Shown here: one piece after another, positions 35,706 through 45,011 of the stretch
Numbering within the stretch: position 1 is the first letter of the stretch
Layout: each line of letters starts with the position of its first letter
DNA from: Streptomyces sp. NRRL F-6676
GTDB taxonomy: Bacteria > Actinomycetota > Actinomycetes > Streptomycetales > Streptomycetaceae
Direction of reading: 5' to 3'
Assembly: GCF_000725625.1 (NCBI RefSeq)
Contig: NZ_JOHS01000006.1
Coordinates: 190,718 to 254,717 of the forward strand
Length of the DNA: 64,000 nucleotides
Position numbers and translations under genes: made by a program
The notes under the pieces: model-generated
Database searches by the model: none
Told to the model about the DNA's origin: nothing
Seen by the model: the letters and a program-made list of their open reading frames with translations, nothing else

Positions 35706-37250
35706 ATGGACTCGGAGCGGATCCGTCGCTGGGAGTCGGGCGCCCTCGCGCACGCCGTCACGGACCCTTTCGGCCAGGGCCCTCTGCCCTGGCTCCGGGG
35801 CGAGGAGTACTACTTCGGCGACACGGGCCAGGTCGTCCCCTGGTACGTCGACCCTGCCGCCGAGGAGGCGGAGTTCCGGGCCGCCGGCGGGCCGCACGGC
35901 TCCACCCGGACGGCGGCCGTCCCCGCCCCCCGCCACCCCTCCGGCCGCCGCACCCGCACCTCCGGTCCGCGGTCGGCGGACGACGTGCGCGGGCAGATCA
36001 AGGGCTTCGCCTCCACCGGCGCGGTCTCGCCCGGCGAGGCCGTCGACTTCCACATCAGCGTCGACCCGCCCCAGGAGTTCGGCGTCGACATCTACCGGAT
36101 CGGCCACTACGGCGGCGAGGGCGCCCACAAGATGACGAGCAGCCCCCGCCTGTCCGGCATAGTCCAGCCCCCGCCGCTCACCGCCGAACGCACCGTCTCC
36201 TGCCACCACTGGTGGCTGTCCTGGCGGCTTCAGATCCCCGGGGACTGGACCACCGGCGCCTACGTGGCCGTCCTGACCACCGCCGACGGTCACCGCTCCC
36301 ACGTGCCGTTCACCGTGCGCGACACCCGCCCGGCCGATCTGCTGCTCCTGCTGCCCGACATCACCTGGCAGGCGTACAACCTCTACCCGGAGGACGGCCG
36401 CACCGGCGCCAGCCTCTACCACGCCTGGGACGAGCGGGGCCGGCTGCTCGGCGAGTCCGAGGCCGCCACCACCGTCTCCTTCGACCGCCCCTACGCGGGC
36501 GCGGGCCTCCCGCTGCACGTCGGCCACGCCTACGACGTGATCCGCTGGGCCGAGCGCTACGGCTACGACCTCGCCTACGCCGACGCCCGCGACCTGCACG
36601 CCGGACGCGTCGACGTCACCCGCTACCGGGGCCTGGTCTTCCCCGGGCACGACGAGTACTGGTCGGCCAACATGCGCCGGGCCGTCGAGCTGGCCCGGGA
36701 ATGCGGCACCTCGCTGGTCTTCCTCTCCTCCAACACCATGTACTGGCAGGTCGAGCTCGGCCCGTCGCCGTCCGGCACCCCCGACCGGCTGCTGACCTGC
36801 CGCAAACGCCAGGGCCCCGGCCGGCCGGTGCTGTGGCGGGAGATCGACCGGCCCGAGCAGCAACTGCTGGGCATCCAGTACCAGGGCCGCGTCCCCGAAC
36901 CGAGCCCGCTGGTCGTGCGCAACGCGGGCCACTGGCTGTGGGAGGGCGCCGGGGCCCGGGAGGGCGAGGAACTGGCGGGCATGGTCGCGGGCGAGGCCGA
37001 CCGCTACTTCCCGCGCACCCCGCTCCCCGACCACCAGGACCGCATCCTGCTCGCCCACTCCCCCTACCGGGACGCCGAGGGTGTCCTGCGTCACCAGGAG
37101 ACCTCCCTGTACCGGGACCCCTCCGGCGCGCTGGTGTTCGCTTCCGGAACCTTCGCCTGGTCCCCGGCCCTGGACCGCCCCGGCCATGTCGACGCCCGCA
37201 TCCAGCGCGCCACCGCCAACCTCCTGGACCGCATCTGCAAACGTGAGTGA
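35706..37250 (+). CDS. DMFase-beta-like (N,N-dimethylformamidase C-terminal domain) protein
   Basis: A 514-residue protein. A short N-terminal part (GQGPLPWLRGEEYYFGDTG) leads to an Ig-like region (IKGFASTGAVSPGEAVDFHISV, FGVDIYRIGHYGGEGAHKM) and the large C-terminal domain of the N,N-dimethylformamidase large-subunit family, with YNLYPEDGRTGASLY, YRGLVFPGHDEYWS and SSNTMYWQV. Characterised DMFases use iron held by Tyr and Glu; the matching residues seem available, but activity on formamides is unproven. It follows GGGGAGGGG. It lies between the peptidase-like gene and purC. Confidence 0.82.
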   Translation: MDSERIRRWESGALAHAVTDPFGQGPLPWLRGEEYYFGDTGQVVPWYVDPAAEEAEFRAAGGPHGSTRTAAVPAPRHPSGRRTRTSGPRSADDVRGQIKGFASTGAVSPGEAVDFHISVDPPQEFGVDIYRIGHYGGEGAHKMTSSPRLSGIVQPPPLTAERTVSCHHWWLSWRLQIPGDWTTGAYVAVLTTADGHRSHVPFTVRDTRPADLLLLLPDITWQAYNLYPEDGRTGASLYHAWDERGRLLGESEAATTVSFDRPYAGAGLPLHVGHAYDVIRWAERYGYDLAYADARDLHAGRVDVTRYRGLVFPGHDEYWSANMRRAVELARECGTSLVFLSSNTMYWQVELGPSPSGTPDRLLTCRKRQGPGRPVLWREIDRPEQQLLGIQYQGRVPEPSPLVVRNAGHWLWEGAGAREGEELAGMVAGEADRYFPRTPLPDHQDRILLAHSPYRDAEGVLRHQETSLYRDPSGALVFASGTFAWSPALDRPGHVDARIQRATANLLDRICKRE

Positions 37251-37376
37251 ACGTTTCGCGGGCCGTGCCGCGCGCCGGGCACGGGTCGCGCGCCGGCCCC
37301 CGCCGGTCCACCCTGGCCGAAGCCCGCGTTCCGCATACGGGAGAATCGAGCCATAGGACAGAACCGGGGAGGAACC

Positions 37377-38276
<900 letters not shown>

Positions 38277-38314
38277 GGACCCCGGGTCCGGGTCCCGGTG
38301 ACCCCGCACACGAC

Positions 38315-38345
38315 GAAGGCCCCGGTCCACCGGACCGGGGCCTTC
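38315..38345. terminator. Terminator between purC and tRNA-Gly
   Basis: GAAGGCCCCGGTCC pairs perfectly with GGACCGGGGCCTTC around a three-base ACC loop. It lies between convergent transcripts and can serve both. Confidence 0.85.
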
Positions 38346-38363
38346 GCCTTCCACTGTTTCCAC

Positions 38364-38439
38364 TGGAGCGGACGACGAGGTTCGAACTCGCGACCTCAAC
38401 CTTGGCAAGGTTGCGCTCTACCAACTGAGCTACGTCCGC
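38364..38439 (-). tRNA. tRNA-Gly (anticodon GCC), copy 1
   Basis: A 76-base tRNA. Acceptor GCGGACG pairs with CGTCCGC, the discriminator is U and CCA is encoded. The anticodon stem CAACC/GGTTG encloses TTGCCAA, giving GCC. A near-identical copy lacking CCA lies about 4.3 kb away, on the other side of the ABC/two-component operon. Confidence 0.95.
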
Positions 38440-38462
38440 ACTGCGCCGTGGCGCGGGAGCAA

Positions 38463-39122
38463 CTATACCCAACCGTGCTCACGTGCGAGACGCACCGCCG
38501 CATGACGGTTCTCCACCCCCAGCTTGGAGACCGCCGAGGACAGATAGTTCCGCACCGTTCCCTCCGCCAATGCCGCCCGCTCGGCGATCTCCGAGACCGG
38601 CGCCCCGTCGGCGGCGAACTCCAGCACCTCCGCCTCCCGCACCGTCAGCGGCGAGTCCCCGGTGGAGATCGCGTCGGCCGCCAACTCGGGGTCGACGTAA
38701 CGGTTTCCCGCGTGCACCGTACGGATCACCTCCGCGAGCTGCTGGGCGCTCACCGTCTTCGGCACGAACCCCCGCACGCCCACCTCCAGGGCCCGCTTCA
38801 GATGGCCGGGGCGACCATGACTGGTCACGATCAGCACCCGGCACCCGGGCAGCTCGGTGCGCAGGGATGTGGCCACCCTCACGCCGTCCGCCCCCGGCAT
38901 CTGAAGATCCAGCACGGCCACATCGGGGCGGTGCGCCCGCGCCATGGCCAGTGCCTCGGGTCCGGTGGCGGCCTCGGCCACCACCAGCAGATCGTCCTCC
39001 AGCGCGAGCAGCGCGGCCAGCGCGCCCCGGATGAGGTGCTCGTCGTCGGCGAGCAGCAGCCGGACGGGAGCACCGGCGGGCACGGCCCCCGCGGCGGCGG
39101 ACGGCGGCGGTACGGATGTCAC
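38463..39122 (-). CDS. NarL/LuxR-type response regulator
   Basis: A 219-residue regulator with a receiver domain (LLADDEHLIRGALAALL; phospho-acceptor in VAVLDLQMPGADG; conserved Lys in FVPKTVS) and a LuxR helix-turn-helix (LTVREAEVLEFAADG, VRNYLSSAVSKLGV). Its start overlaps the end of the kinase gene by 4 bases. It is the last gene of an ATPase-permease-kinase-regulator operon and most likely controls that exporter. Confidence 0.93.
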   Translation of the reverse strand: MTSVPPPSAAAGAVPAGAPVRLLLADDEHLIRGALAALLALEDDLLVVAEAATGPEALAMARAHRPDVAVLDLQMPGADGVRVATSLRTELPGCRVLIVTSHGRPGHLKRALEVGVRGFVPKTVSAQQLAEVIRTVHAGNRYVDPELAADAISTGDSPLTVREAEVLEFAADGAPVSEIAERAALAEGTVRNYLSSAVSKLGVENRHAAVRLAREHGWV

Positions 39123-40561
39123 GGCGTGACCTCACTCAGCGACGACGGAGACGACGGAGACGACGGGACGGCTCTGGTGCGGGACGGCGGCGGTGCCTCC
39201 GCGTCCGGGGCGTGCGCCCCGAAGGACCCGCCGCCTGCGGACGGTGAGGAGGACGGCCCCGGCAGCGGCACCTCCGCGGTGAGCCGGAACACCCCCGCCC
39301 CGGCGGGGCCGGCCCGTAGCGTGCCCCCGATCTCCGCCAGCCGTTCCCGCAGCCCCGCGAGCCCGGACCCCCGCCCCGCGGACCCACCCGGGGAAGCCTG
39401 CCCGGGTCTGGACCCGGACCCGGACCCTGACCCGGTCCCGGCTTCGGACTCTGTCTCCGGCACCGGTGCCCCGTCGTTCTCCACAGACAGCTCGATCCGG
39501 TCCCCGGCCGTCCGCAGCGCCACCGTGCACCGCTGCGGGTTCCCGTGTCGCAGCACATTGGTGACGGCCTCGCGGACCACCCAGGCCAGCGCCGACTGCA
39601 CCGGCGTCGGCAGCCCGCCCGCCGGAGGACCGGTCACCGTGCAGTCGATGCCGGCCGCCGTGAGCACCCCGCGCGCTCCGGAGAGTTCGACGCCGAGGTC
39701 GGCTCCCCGGTAGCCGCGCACCACCTCGCGGACCTCCCGCTGCGACTCCTGCGCTATGCGCTGTACCTCTATCATCTGCGACTCCGCCTCCGGCCGGCCG
39801 CGCCGGGCCAGCTGGACGGCGAGCTCGCTCTTGAGCGCTATCACCGCCAGGTTGCGCCCCATCACGTCGTGCAGATCGCGGCCGAAACGCAGCCGCTCCT
39901 CGGCGACGGCGAGCCGGGCCTCGATGTCCCGGGACCGCTCCGCCTCCCACAGCACCGCCAGCGTCCAGGCCCCGCAGCGCGAGCCGAGCATCGCCAGCCC
40001 AGCGCCGAAGACGGTGACCGCCGCCGTGCCGGCCGCCTCGCCCAGGTCGGCGCGGAGCAGCCCGTACAGCGACATGAGCAGGACGCCGAGGATCGCGGAA
40101 TTCCGTACATAGGTGCGTACCGGCACGACCATCGCGTAGACGGTCCCGAACGACAGCAGGATCGCGCCCAGGGCGAGCCGTGCCGCCCAGGGAGCGGCTG
40201 CGTCCAGACCGTGGAGCAGCGATATCAACACCAGCGCCAGGAAGAACAGGACCACCGGTGTCCACAGGGCACGCGCGGGGAGCACGTCGCGCCCCAGGTA
40301 GTGATCGAGTACGGGGCGCACCAACCGGTTCGCGGAGATCACCTGAAGGACGCCCACCAGAACGAGCAGGGCGCTGAGCAGTCTCGACAGCGCGTCATGG
40401 CGAAGACTCCCGACCAGCGGCAGGTCCATCCACGTCGCCACGAAGACCCAGGGCGTGACCCGCCACACGATCACGGACTGCAACTCCACCCGCGCCGCCT
40501 TGCTCCGCGCGTGCCACGCACGCTGCCAGCCGCGTATCGGCCTCGGTGTTCGCAGGGTCAT
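39119..40561 (-). CDS. Sensor histidine kinase (DesK/NarX type)
   Basis: A 480-residue kinase with five or six transmembrane helices in the first 200 residues, then the HisKA_3 phosphoacceptor motif FGRDLHDVMGRNLAVIALK and an ATPase domain with EAVTNVLRHG and GRGSGLAGLRERL. A Gly/Ser/Thr-rich insert lies between the N and G boxes. No large extracellular sensor is present, so it may sense membrane state or its linked exporter. It overlaps the regulator gene and is 42 bases after the permease. Confidence 0.92.
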   Translation of the reverse strand: MTLRTPRPIRGWQRAWHARSKAARVELQSVIVWRVTPWVFVATWMDLPLVGSLRHDALSRLLSALLVLVGVLQVISANRLVRPVLDHYLGRDVLPARALWTPVVLFFLALVLISLLHGLDAAAPWAARLALGAILLSFGTVYAMVVPVRTYVRNSAILGVLLMSLYGLLRADLGEAAGTAAVTVFGAGLAMLGSRCGAWTLAVLWEAERSRDIEARLAVAEERLRFGRDLHDVMGRNLAVIALKSELAVQLARRGRPEAESQMIEVQRIAQESQREVREVVRGYRGADLGVELSGARGVLTAAGIDCTVTGPPAGGLPTPVQSALAWVVREAVTNVLRHGNPQRCTVALRTAGDRIELSVENDGAPVPETESEAGTGSGSGSGSRPGQASPGGSAGRGSGLAGLRERLAEIGGTLRAGPAGAGVFRLTAEVPLPGPSSSPSAGGGSFGAHAPDAEAPPPSRTRAVPSSPSSPSSLSEVTP

Positions 40562-40603
40562 TCCGTCCCCCTCCTCTCTCGCGGTTCTCCCCGTCCGCTC
40601 CGG

Positions 40604-41566
40604 TCAGCGGCGGTCCCAGCGGAACCATCGTCGTACGGCCCAGGCGGCCAGGACGATCCAGGCCGCGGCGAGGGCCACCGACTCCAGCGTCTCGTATCCC
40701 GACAGCTGACCCGTCCAGCCGCCGCGGACCAGCCGTATCACCGGGGAGAGCGGCAGCAGGTCGCAGACGTGGGCCACCGTGTCCGGCAGCACCTCGAGCG
40801 GGACCGTGAGGCCCGAGCCCAGCATGGAGACGAACACCAGCGGCAGCGCGGTGACCTGCGCGCTCTCCACCGTCCGGCTGACACTGGCGGTCAGCGCGGC
40901 CAGCGCCGCGGACAGCACCAGACCCGCGAGCACTCCCAGTACGGCGAGGTGCGGGGCGCGGGGTGCGGGCAGGTCCAGCAGGACCGTGCAGCCGACGGCC
41001 ACGAGCAGGGACTGTATGAGGCCGATACAGAGCGCGGGCAGTGCCGTGCCGGCAAGGACCTCCGCGTCCTTCAGCTCGCCGGTGCGCAGCCGCTTGAGGA
41101 CCAGTTCCTCGCGGCGGGCGGCGAAGACGGTCACCAGGGACGTGTAGACGGCGAAGAGGAAGGAGAAGCCGATCGCGGAGGTCAGCAGCACCGGACCGAC
41201 GCTCAGCCCCTGGGCCTCGAGATCGAACTCGTCCAGTGCGGGCCGGATGCTGAGCGGGAGCGCGAGCGGGACGAGCACCGCGGTGACGATCACGCTCTTG
41301 GTGCGCAGCAGCAGGGTCAGCTCGGCCCGGGCCAGGGCACGCAGCCGCCCCAGGGAGGTGGTGCTTCCGGTGCGGCTCCCGCCCCTGCCGCCGTTTCCGC
41401 TCCGGCCGCCGACGCCGCCGACGCCGCCGATCCCGCTGAGCCTGCCGTATCCGCCGGTGGAGCCCCCCGTACGGTTCGCAGCGCCCCTCCCCGCACCCGT
41501 GTCCATGCCCGTCCCCGTCCCTGCACCCGTGCCCATGCCCATGCCCGTCCCCGTGTTCGTGCTCAT
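40604..41566 (-). CDS. ABC-2 type transporter permease
   Basis: A 320-residue permease with six helices (SVIVTAVLVPLALPLSI, LLTSAIGFSFLFAVYTSLV, CIGLIQSLLVAVGCTVLL and others). The first 70 residues are a Gly/Thr/Met-rich low-complexity stretch encoded by short repeats. The ATG overlaps the stop of the ATPase gene (ATGA), which supports this start. The order ATPase, permease, kinase, regulator is typical of drug or lipid exporters that are induced by their own two-component system. Confidence 0.9.
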   Translation of the reverse strand: MSTNTGTGMGMGTGAGTGTGMDTGAGRGAANRTGGSTGGYGRLSGIGGVGGVGGRSGNGGRGGSRTGSTTSLGRLRALARAELTLLLRTKSVIVTAVLVPLALPLSIRPALDEFDLEAQGLSVGPVLLTSAIGFSFLFAVYTSLVTVFAARREELVLKRLRTGELKDAEVLAGTALPALCIGLIQSLLVAVGCTVLLDLPAPRAPHLAVLGVLAGLVLSAALAALTASVSRTVESAQVTALPLVFVSMLGSGLTVPLEVLPDTVAHVCDLLPLSPVIRLVRGGWTGQLSGYETLESVALAAAWIVLAAWAVRRWFRWDRR

Positions 41567-42582
41567 GCCGCCGCCTTCCCGGCCGAAGTATCCGCAGCTC
41601 CGTTCGACGTCGCGTCCGGCGCCCCGTGTGCGCCGGACTCCCCCCGCTTCCGTGCCGTCTCCCGCTCGGCTATGCGCAGGAACGCCTCCTCCAGCGAGGC
41701 CGAGCGCACGTCCAGCCGGTGCAGTACGACGCCGGCGCGGTCCGCCCAGAGCAGCAGGGCGGTGGCGGTGCGCTGCAATTCCTCCGTGCGCAGCAGGACC
41801 GTACGGCCCGCCGTCTCGTGGGCCGTCACGCCGAGTTCGGCGAGCGGGGGCAGGTCTCCGACGAAGTACCCCTCGGGCAGGTCGAAGGAGATCCGGGACG
41901 GCTGGGCGGCGGTGACCTCGGCCGGGGTGCCCGTCGCGGCGATGCGGCCCTCGTGGAGTATCGCCAGCCGGTCGGCGAGGGCCTCGGCCTCCTCCAGGTA
42001 GTGCGTGGTGAGCAGGACGGTGGTGCCTTCCTCGCGCAGGACGCGGACCAGCTCCCAGGTGTCCCGGCGGCCCTCGGCGTCCAGCCCGGTCGTGGGCTCG
42101 TCGAGGAACAGCACCTCGGGGCGGCCGAGCAGGGCGAGCGCCAGGTCGAGCCGCCGCTTCTCGCCGCCGGACAGCTGCTTCACCCGCACGCCGGACCGCC
42201 GGGTCAGCCCGACCATGTCGAGCGCCTCCGGCGCGGGCCGGGCGTCGCTGGTGCAGCCCGACCACAGCCGTATGGTCTCGGCGACCGTCAGCTCGTTGGG
42301 GAAGCCGCCCTCCTGGAGCATCACGCCCGTACGCGGGCGGACGGCGGCGCGCTCGGCGTACGGGTCGTGCCCGAGGACGCGGATGCGCCCGGCCGCCGGG
42401 GCAGCGAGCCCCTCGAGGAGTTCGACGGTGGAGGTCTTGCCCGCGCCGTTGGTACCGAGGAGCGCGAAGAGTTCGCCGCGGCCCACCGAGAAGGTGATGC
42501 CGCGCACGGCTTCGAAACCGCCCCCGTAGACCCGCCGCAAGTCGGTGACGTCAATCACGTGTTCGCGCTCGTCCGTGTTCAT
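41563..42582 (-). CDS. ABC-2 transporter ATP-binding protein (DrrA-like)
   Basis: A 339-residue ATPase. Walker A is GTNGAGKTS, the signature is LSGGEKRRLD, Walker B is VLFLDEPTTGLD and the switch is LTTHY. The C-terminal extension after residue 230 resembles the DrrA-type tail. It is the first gene of a four-gene operon with the permease and two-component system. The substrate is unknown. Confidence 0.94.
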   Translation of the reverse strand: MNTDEREHVIDVTDLRRVYGGGFEAVRGITFSVGRGELFALLGTNGAGKTSTVELLEGLAAPAAGRIRVLGHDPYAERAAVRPRTGVMLQEGGFPNELTVAETIRLWSGCTSDARPAPEALDMVGLTRRSGVRVKQLSGGEKRRLDLALALLGRPEVLFLDEPTTGLDAEGRRDTWELVRVLREEGTTVLLTTHYLEEAEALADRLAILHEGRIAATGTPAEVTAAQPSRISFDLPEGYFVGDLPPLAELGVTAHETAGRTVLLRTEELQRTATALLLWADRAGVVLHRLDVRSASLEEAFLRIAERETARKRGESGAHGAPDATSNGAADTSAGKAAA

Positions 42583-42676
42583 GCATCCAGCCTCCCCGCC
42601 GGCGGATGCCGCAGGCAGTGCGCGGTGTCATGAACCCGCATGACAAATGTCAGAGACCCCACGAGCCACGCACGAC

Positions 42677-42707
42677 GAAGGCCCCGGTCCTGAGGACCGG
42701 GGCCTTC
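42677..42707 (-). terminator. Terminator downstream of tRNA-Gly(GCC) copy 2
   Basis: GAAGGCCCCGGTCC pairs with GGACCGGGGCCTTC around a TGA loop. It is the same arm sequence as the terminator beside the other tRNA-Gly(GCC), so the tRNA and terminator were copied together. Confidence 0.8.
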
Positions 42708-42717
42708 GATTTTCCCG

Positions 42718-42790
42718 AGCGGACGACGAGGCTCGAACTCGCGACCTCAACCTTGGCAAGGTTGCGCTCTACCAACTGAGCTACGTCCGC
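42718..42790 (-). tRNA. tRNA-Gly (anticodon GCC), copy 2
   Basis: A 73-base tRNA almost identical to the copy at 38.4 kb, with one change in the T-arm region (GGCTCG versus GGTTCG on the plus strand). The acceptor is GCGGACG/CGTCCGC. CCA is not encoded: CGG follows the discriminator. Confidence 0.93.
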
Positions 42791-42869
42791 AATGCCCCCG
42801 ACCGGCTCTCACCGATCGGTGCGGCACCAGCCTACCTGATCCACAAAGGGCATCGGTCCGGCGGTGCAG

Positions 42870-42941
42870 AGCGGGTGACAGGAATTGCACACTGCGCCTC
42901 CCCCTTGGAAAGGGGGTGTTCTACTACTGAACTACACCCGC
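42870..42941 (-). tRNA. tRNA-Gly (anticodon TCC)
   Basis: A 72-base tRNA with acceptor GCGGGTG/CACCCGC. The anticodon stem CCCCC/GGGGG encloses TTTCCAA, giving TCC. The T-loop reads TGCAATT instead of the usual TTCAAAT/TTCGAAT type, an oddity also known in some actinobacterial Gly tRNAs. CCA is not encoded. It lies upstream of tRNA-Gly(GCC) on the same strand and may share its transcript. Confidence 0.9.
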
Positions 42942-43178
42942 GTGTACTCCGTGAGCTGGGCCTTTTCGGCCTTGCCCGGCGGCGTGCTCCAGACTCTAGC
43001 TGATCAGCGGGGGTGGTGCGCAAGTCGGTTGGCGCCGGGGGCGCGTGACCGGCCGTCGGCCGGTCCACGGGTGACACGGAGGACCGCCCCCGGTGCCGCG
43101 GAGGACCGCCTCGCGGCGCCCGGCAGGACCGCCTCCGGGTGGCCGCGGAGGATCCGCCCCCGCGCGCCCCCACCGCCC

Positions 43179-43496
43179 TCACTGTGCCTCGGCGAACGCC
43201 TCGTACACCCGCTTCGGGATCCGGCCGCGGGCCGGCACGTCCATCCGGTTCGCCTGCGCCCAGGCCCGGACCGCCGCCGGGTCCGGGGCGACCACCGTCT
43301 CCCGGTAGGCCTTGCCGGAGCGTGCCCGCTTGCGGCCCGCCTCCACGAAGGGCGCGAGCGCCGTCCGCAGCTTGTCGGCGTTCGTCCGGTTCAGGTCGAT
43401 CTCGTACGACCTGCCGTCGAGTCCGAAGGCGATCGTTTCGGCCGCTTCCGAGCCGTCGATGTCGTCAAAGAGCGTTACCACGACACGCTGCGCCAC
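43179..43496 (-). CDS. Lsr2-like nucleoid-associated protein
   Basis: A 105-residue Lsr2 homologue. The N-terminal dimerisation/oligomerisation part is MAQRVVVTLFDDIDGSEAAETIAFGLDG. The C-terminal DNA-binding domain ends in PARGRIPKRVYEAF, with the RGR AT-hook-like motif that enters the minor groove of AT-rich DNA. Streptomyces has two such proteins; position beside purS points to the second one, LsrL. The start is GTG. The gap upstream of it is an unusually AT-rich patch for this chromosome, which may be a self-binding target. Confidence 0.9.
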   Translation of the reverse strand: MAQRVVVTLFDDIDGSEAAETIAFGLDGRSYEIDLNRTNADKLRTALAPFVEAGRKRARSGKAYRETVVAPDPAAVRAWAQANRMDVPARGRIPKRVYEAFAEAQ

Positions 43497-43559
43497 GAAT
43501 ATCGGTCCCTTCGTGCGACATCACGGACTCGCGGGTGCGATCACGTCCGGCGGATGTCG

Positions 43560-43810
43560 ACTGTCCGGCTGTTATTGGAGTGGGTGTACTTGGTGGGGTA
43601 GTGGCCGGTACCGGCCCATTGATTGGCGCCGCGCTTTGGGTGCCAATGGGCAAAGTATCGGCTATTGCCAATTCCTTTGTACAGGGCTTGGCAATGCGGT
43701 GGGCAGAACGACTAAATCCGTCCGCGTGTCTCCGCGCAATAGGAACCACTGTCGGACGCCTGATCTTTCCCTGATCTTTTCGCACGGTCGGACGGCCGAC
43801 ACCGGATCGT
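43560..43810. promoter_or_regulatory. Low-GC patch with repeated ATTGGC/GCCAAT half-sites
   Basis: Clearly lower GC than the flanks. Half-sites ATTGGC (43622), GCCAAT (43642), ATTGCCAAT (43664) and TTGGCAAT (43688) occur within 75 bases; the last two form a perfect 8-base inverted repeat with a 16-base spacer. A hydrophobic frame ending at 43774 exists, but its third positions are only about half G/C, so coding is unlikely. It lies between the divergent Lsr2-like gene and purS. Confidence 0.5.
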
Positions 43811-43939
43811 GACTCCGGTCACGCCGATTCCGTGACGAAGTTTCACGCCGGGCTCCGCGCGGAGCGGCGCGTGAAGGCGAACGGCCGACGATCGGGGGTG
43901 AGCGGGCGACGCCCGGACCGCCGTCCTCCATTCCGTAGT

Positions 43940-43979
43940 TTCCTACGAATCTACCCGCGTAGAAATTTTGTACGGGTAG
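43940..43979 (+). promoter_or_regulatory. Inverted repeats upstream of purSQL
   Basis: CTACCCG and CGGGTAG form a perfect 7-base inverted repeat with a 15-base AT-rich spacer. A second imperfect pair, TTTCCTACG with CGTAGAAA, overlaps it. A TAGTCT -10-like hexamer begins inside the right arm, about 43 bases before the purS start. This could be the operator of the purine operon. The regulator is unknown. Confidence 0.5.
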
Positions 43980-44019
43980 TCTGAAGGGACCTGCTCAGCA
44001 CCACACACCGGGAGTGCCA

Positions 44020-44292
44020 GTGGCACGCGTCGTAGTCGACGTCATGCTCAAGCCGGAGATCCTCGACCCCCAGGGCCAGGCGGTGCAGCGCGCACTGCCG
44101 CGGCTCGGTTTCGAGAGCATCTCCGACGTACGTCAGGGAAAGCGATTCGAACTCGAGGTGGACGGGCCGGTCGACGACGCCGCCCTCGCCCGGATCCATG
44201 ATCTCGCGGAATCCTTCCTCGCCAACACCGTGATCGAGGACTTCACCGTGAAGGTCGAGTCCGCCGACGCGGTCGCGGGGGCCGCGAAGTGA
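44020..44292 (+). CDS. purS: FGAM synthase subunit PurS
   Basis: A 90-residue small subunit of the three-part phosphoribosylformylglycinamidine synthase. PurS dimers link PurL to the glutaminase PurQ. The family pattern is [24 protein letters not shown], then [13 protein letters not shown], ending [11 protein letters not shown]. The second GTG is chosen because GGGAG lies 6 bases before it; the first GTG two codons earlier is too close. Its stop overlaps the purQ start (GTGA). Confidence 0.95.
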   Translation: MARVVVDVMLKPEILDPQGQAVQRALPRLGFESISDVRQGKRFELEVDGPVDDAALARIHDLAESFLANTVIEDFTVKVESADAVAGAAK

Positions 44293-45011
44293 CCGCTCGT
44301 ATTGGCGTCGTCACTTTCCCCGGCAGTCTCGACGACCGGGACACGCAGCGCGCGATCCGCGTCGCCGGTGCCGAACCCGTGGCGCTCTGGCACAAGGACA
44401 AGGACCTCAAGCAGGTCGACGCCGTGGTGCTGTGCGGCGGTTTCTCCTACGGCGACTATCTGCGCGCGGGTGCCATCGCGCGTTTCTCGCCGGTGATGGA
44501 CACCGTCATCGACCAGGCGAAGTCCGGCCTCCCGGTGCTCGGCATCTGCAACGGCTTCCAGATCCTCACCGAGGCCCATCTGCTGCCCGGCGGGATGCTC
44601 GGCAACGACCACCTGCACTTCATCTGCCGCGACCAGAAGCTGCGGGTGGAGAACGCGGACACCGCCTGGACCAGCGACTACACCGCCGGCCAGGAGATCC
44701 GCATCCCGCTGAAGAACATGGACGGCCGCTACGTCGCCGACCGGCGCACGCTGGACGAGCTGGAGGCCGAGGGCCGCGTCGCCTTCCGGTACGTGACCCG
44801 CGGCGTGGCCGCCGACGGTCCCGGCGACCCCGACGGCTACGGCAACCCCAACGGCTCGCTCAACGACATCGCGGGCATCACCAACGCCGCGGGCAACATC
44901 GTCGGCCTCATGCCGCACCCGGAGCACGCCGTGGAGCCGCTCATCGGCAGCGGCCGCACCGACGGCCTCCCCTTCTTCACGTCGATCCTCAAGAAGCTGG
45001 TCAGCGCATGA
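44289..45011 (+). CDS. purQ: FGAM synthase glutaminase subunit PurQ
   Basis: A 240-residue class I glutamine amidotransferase that supplies ammonia to PurL. The nucleophile is Cys in [11 protein letters not shown]. The His and Glu of the triad are in [12 protein letters not shown]. The N-terminus [16 protein letters not shown] is typical. Stop and start codons overlap with purS and purL, so the three subunits are translated together. Confidence 0.97.
   Translation: MTARIGVVTFPGSLDDRDTQRAIRVAGAEPVALWHKDKDLKQVDAVVLCGGFSYGDYLRAGAIARFSPVMDTVIDQAKSGLPVLGICNGFQILTEAHLLPGGMLGNDHLHFICRDQKLRVENADTAWTSDYTAGQEIRIPLKNMDGRYVADRRTLDELEAEGRVAFRYVTRGVAADGPGDPDGYGNPNGSLNDIAGITNAAGNIVGLMPHPEHAVEPLIGSGRTDGLPFFTSILKKLVSA

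Noticed and set aside
43583..43774. Hydrophobic frame ending VGRLIFP in the AT-rich patch upstream of purS
   Set aside because: Third-position GC is only about 50%, no ribosome binding site is seen, and the sequence has no recognised family; regulatory DNA is a better explanation.
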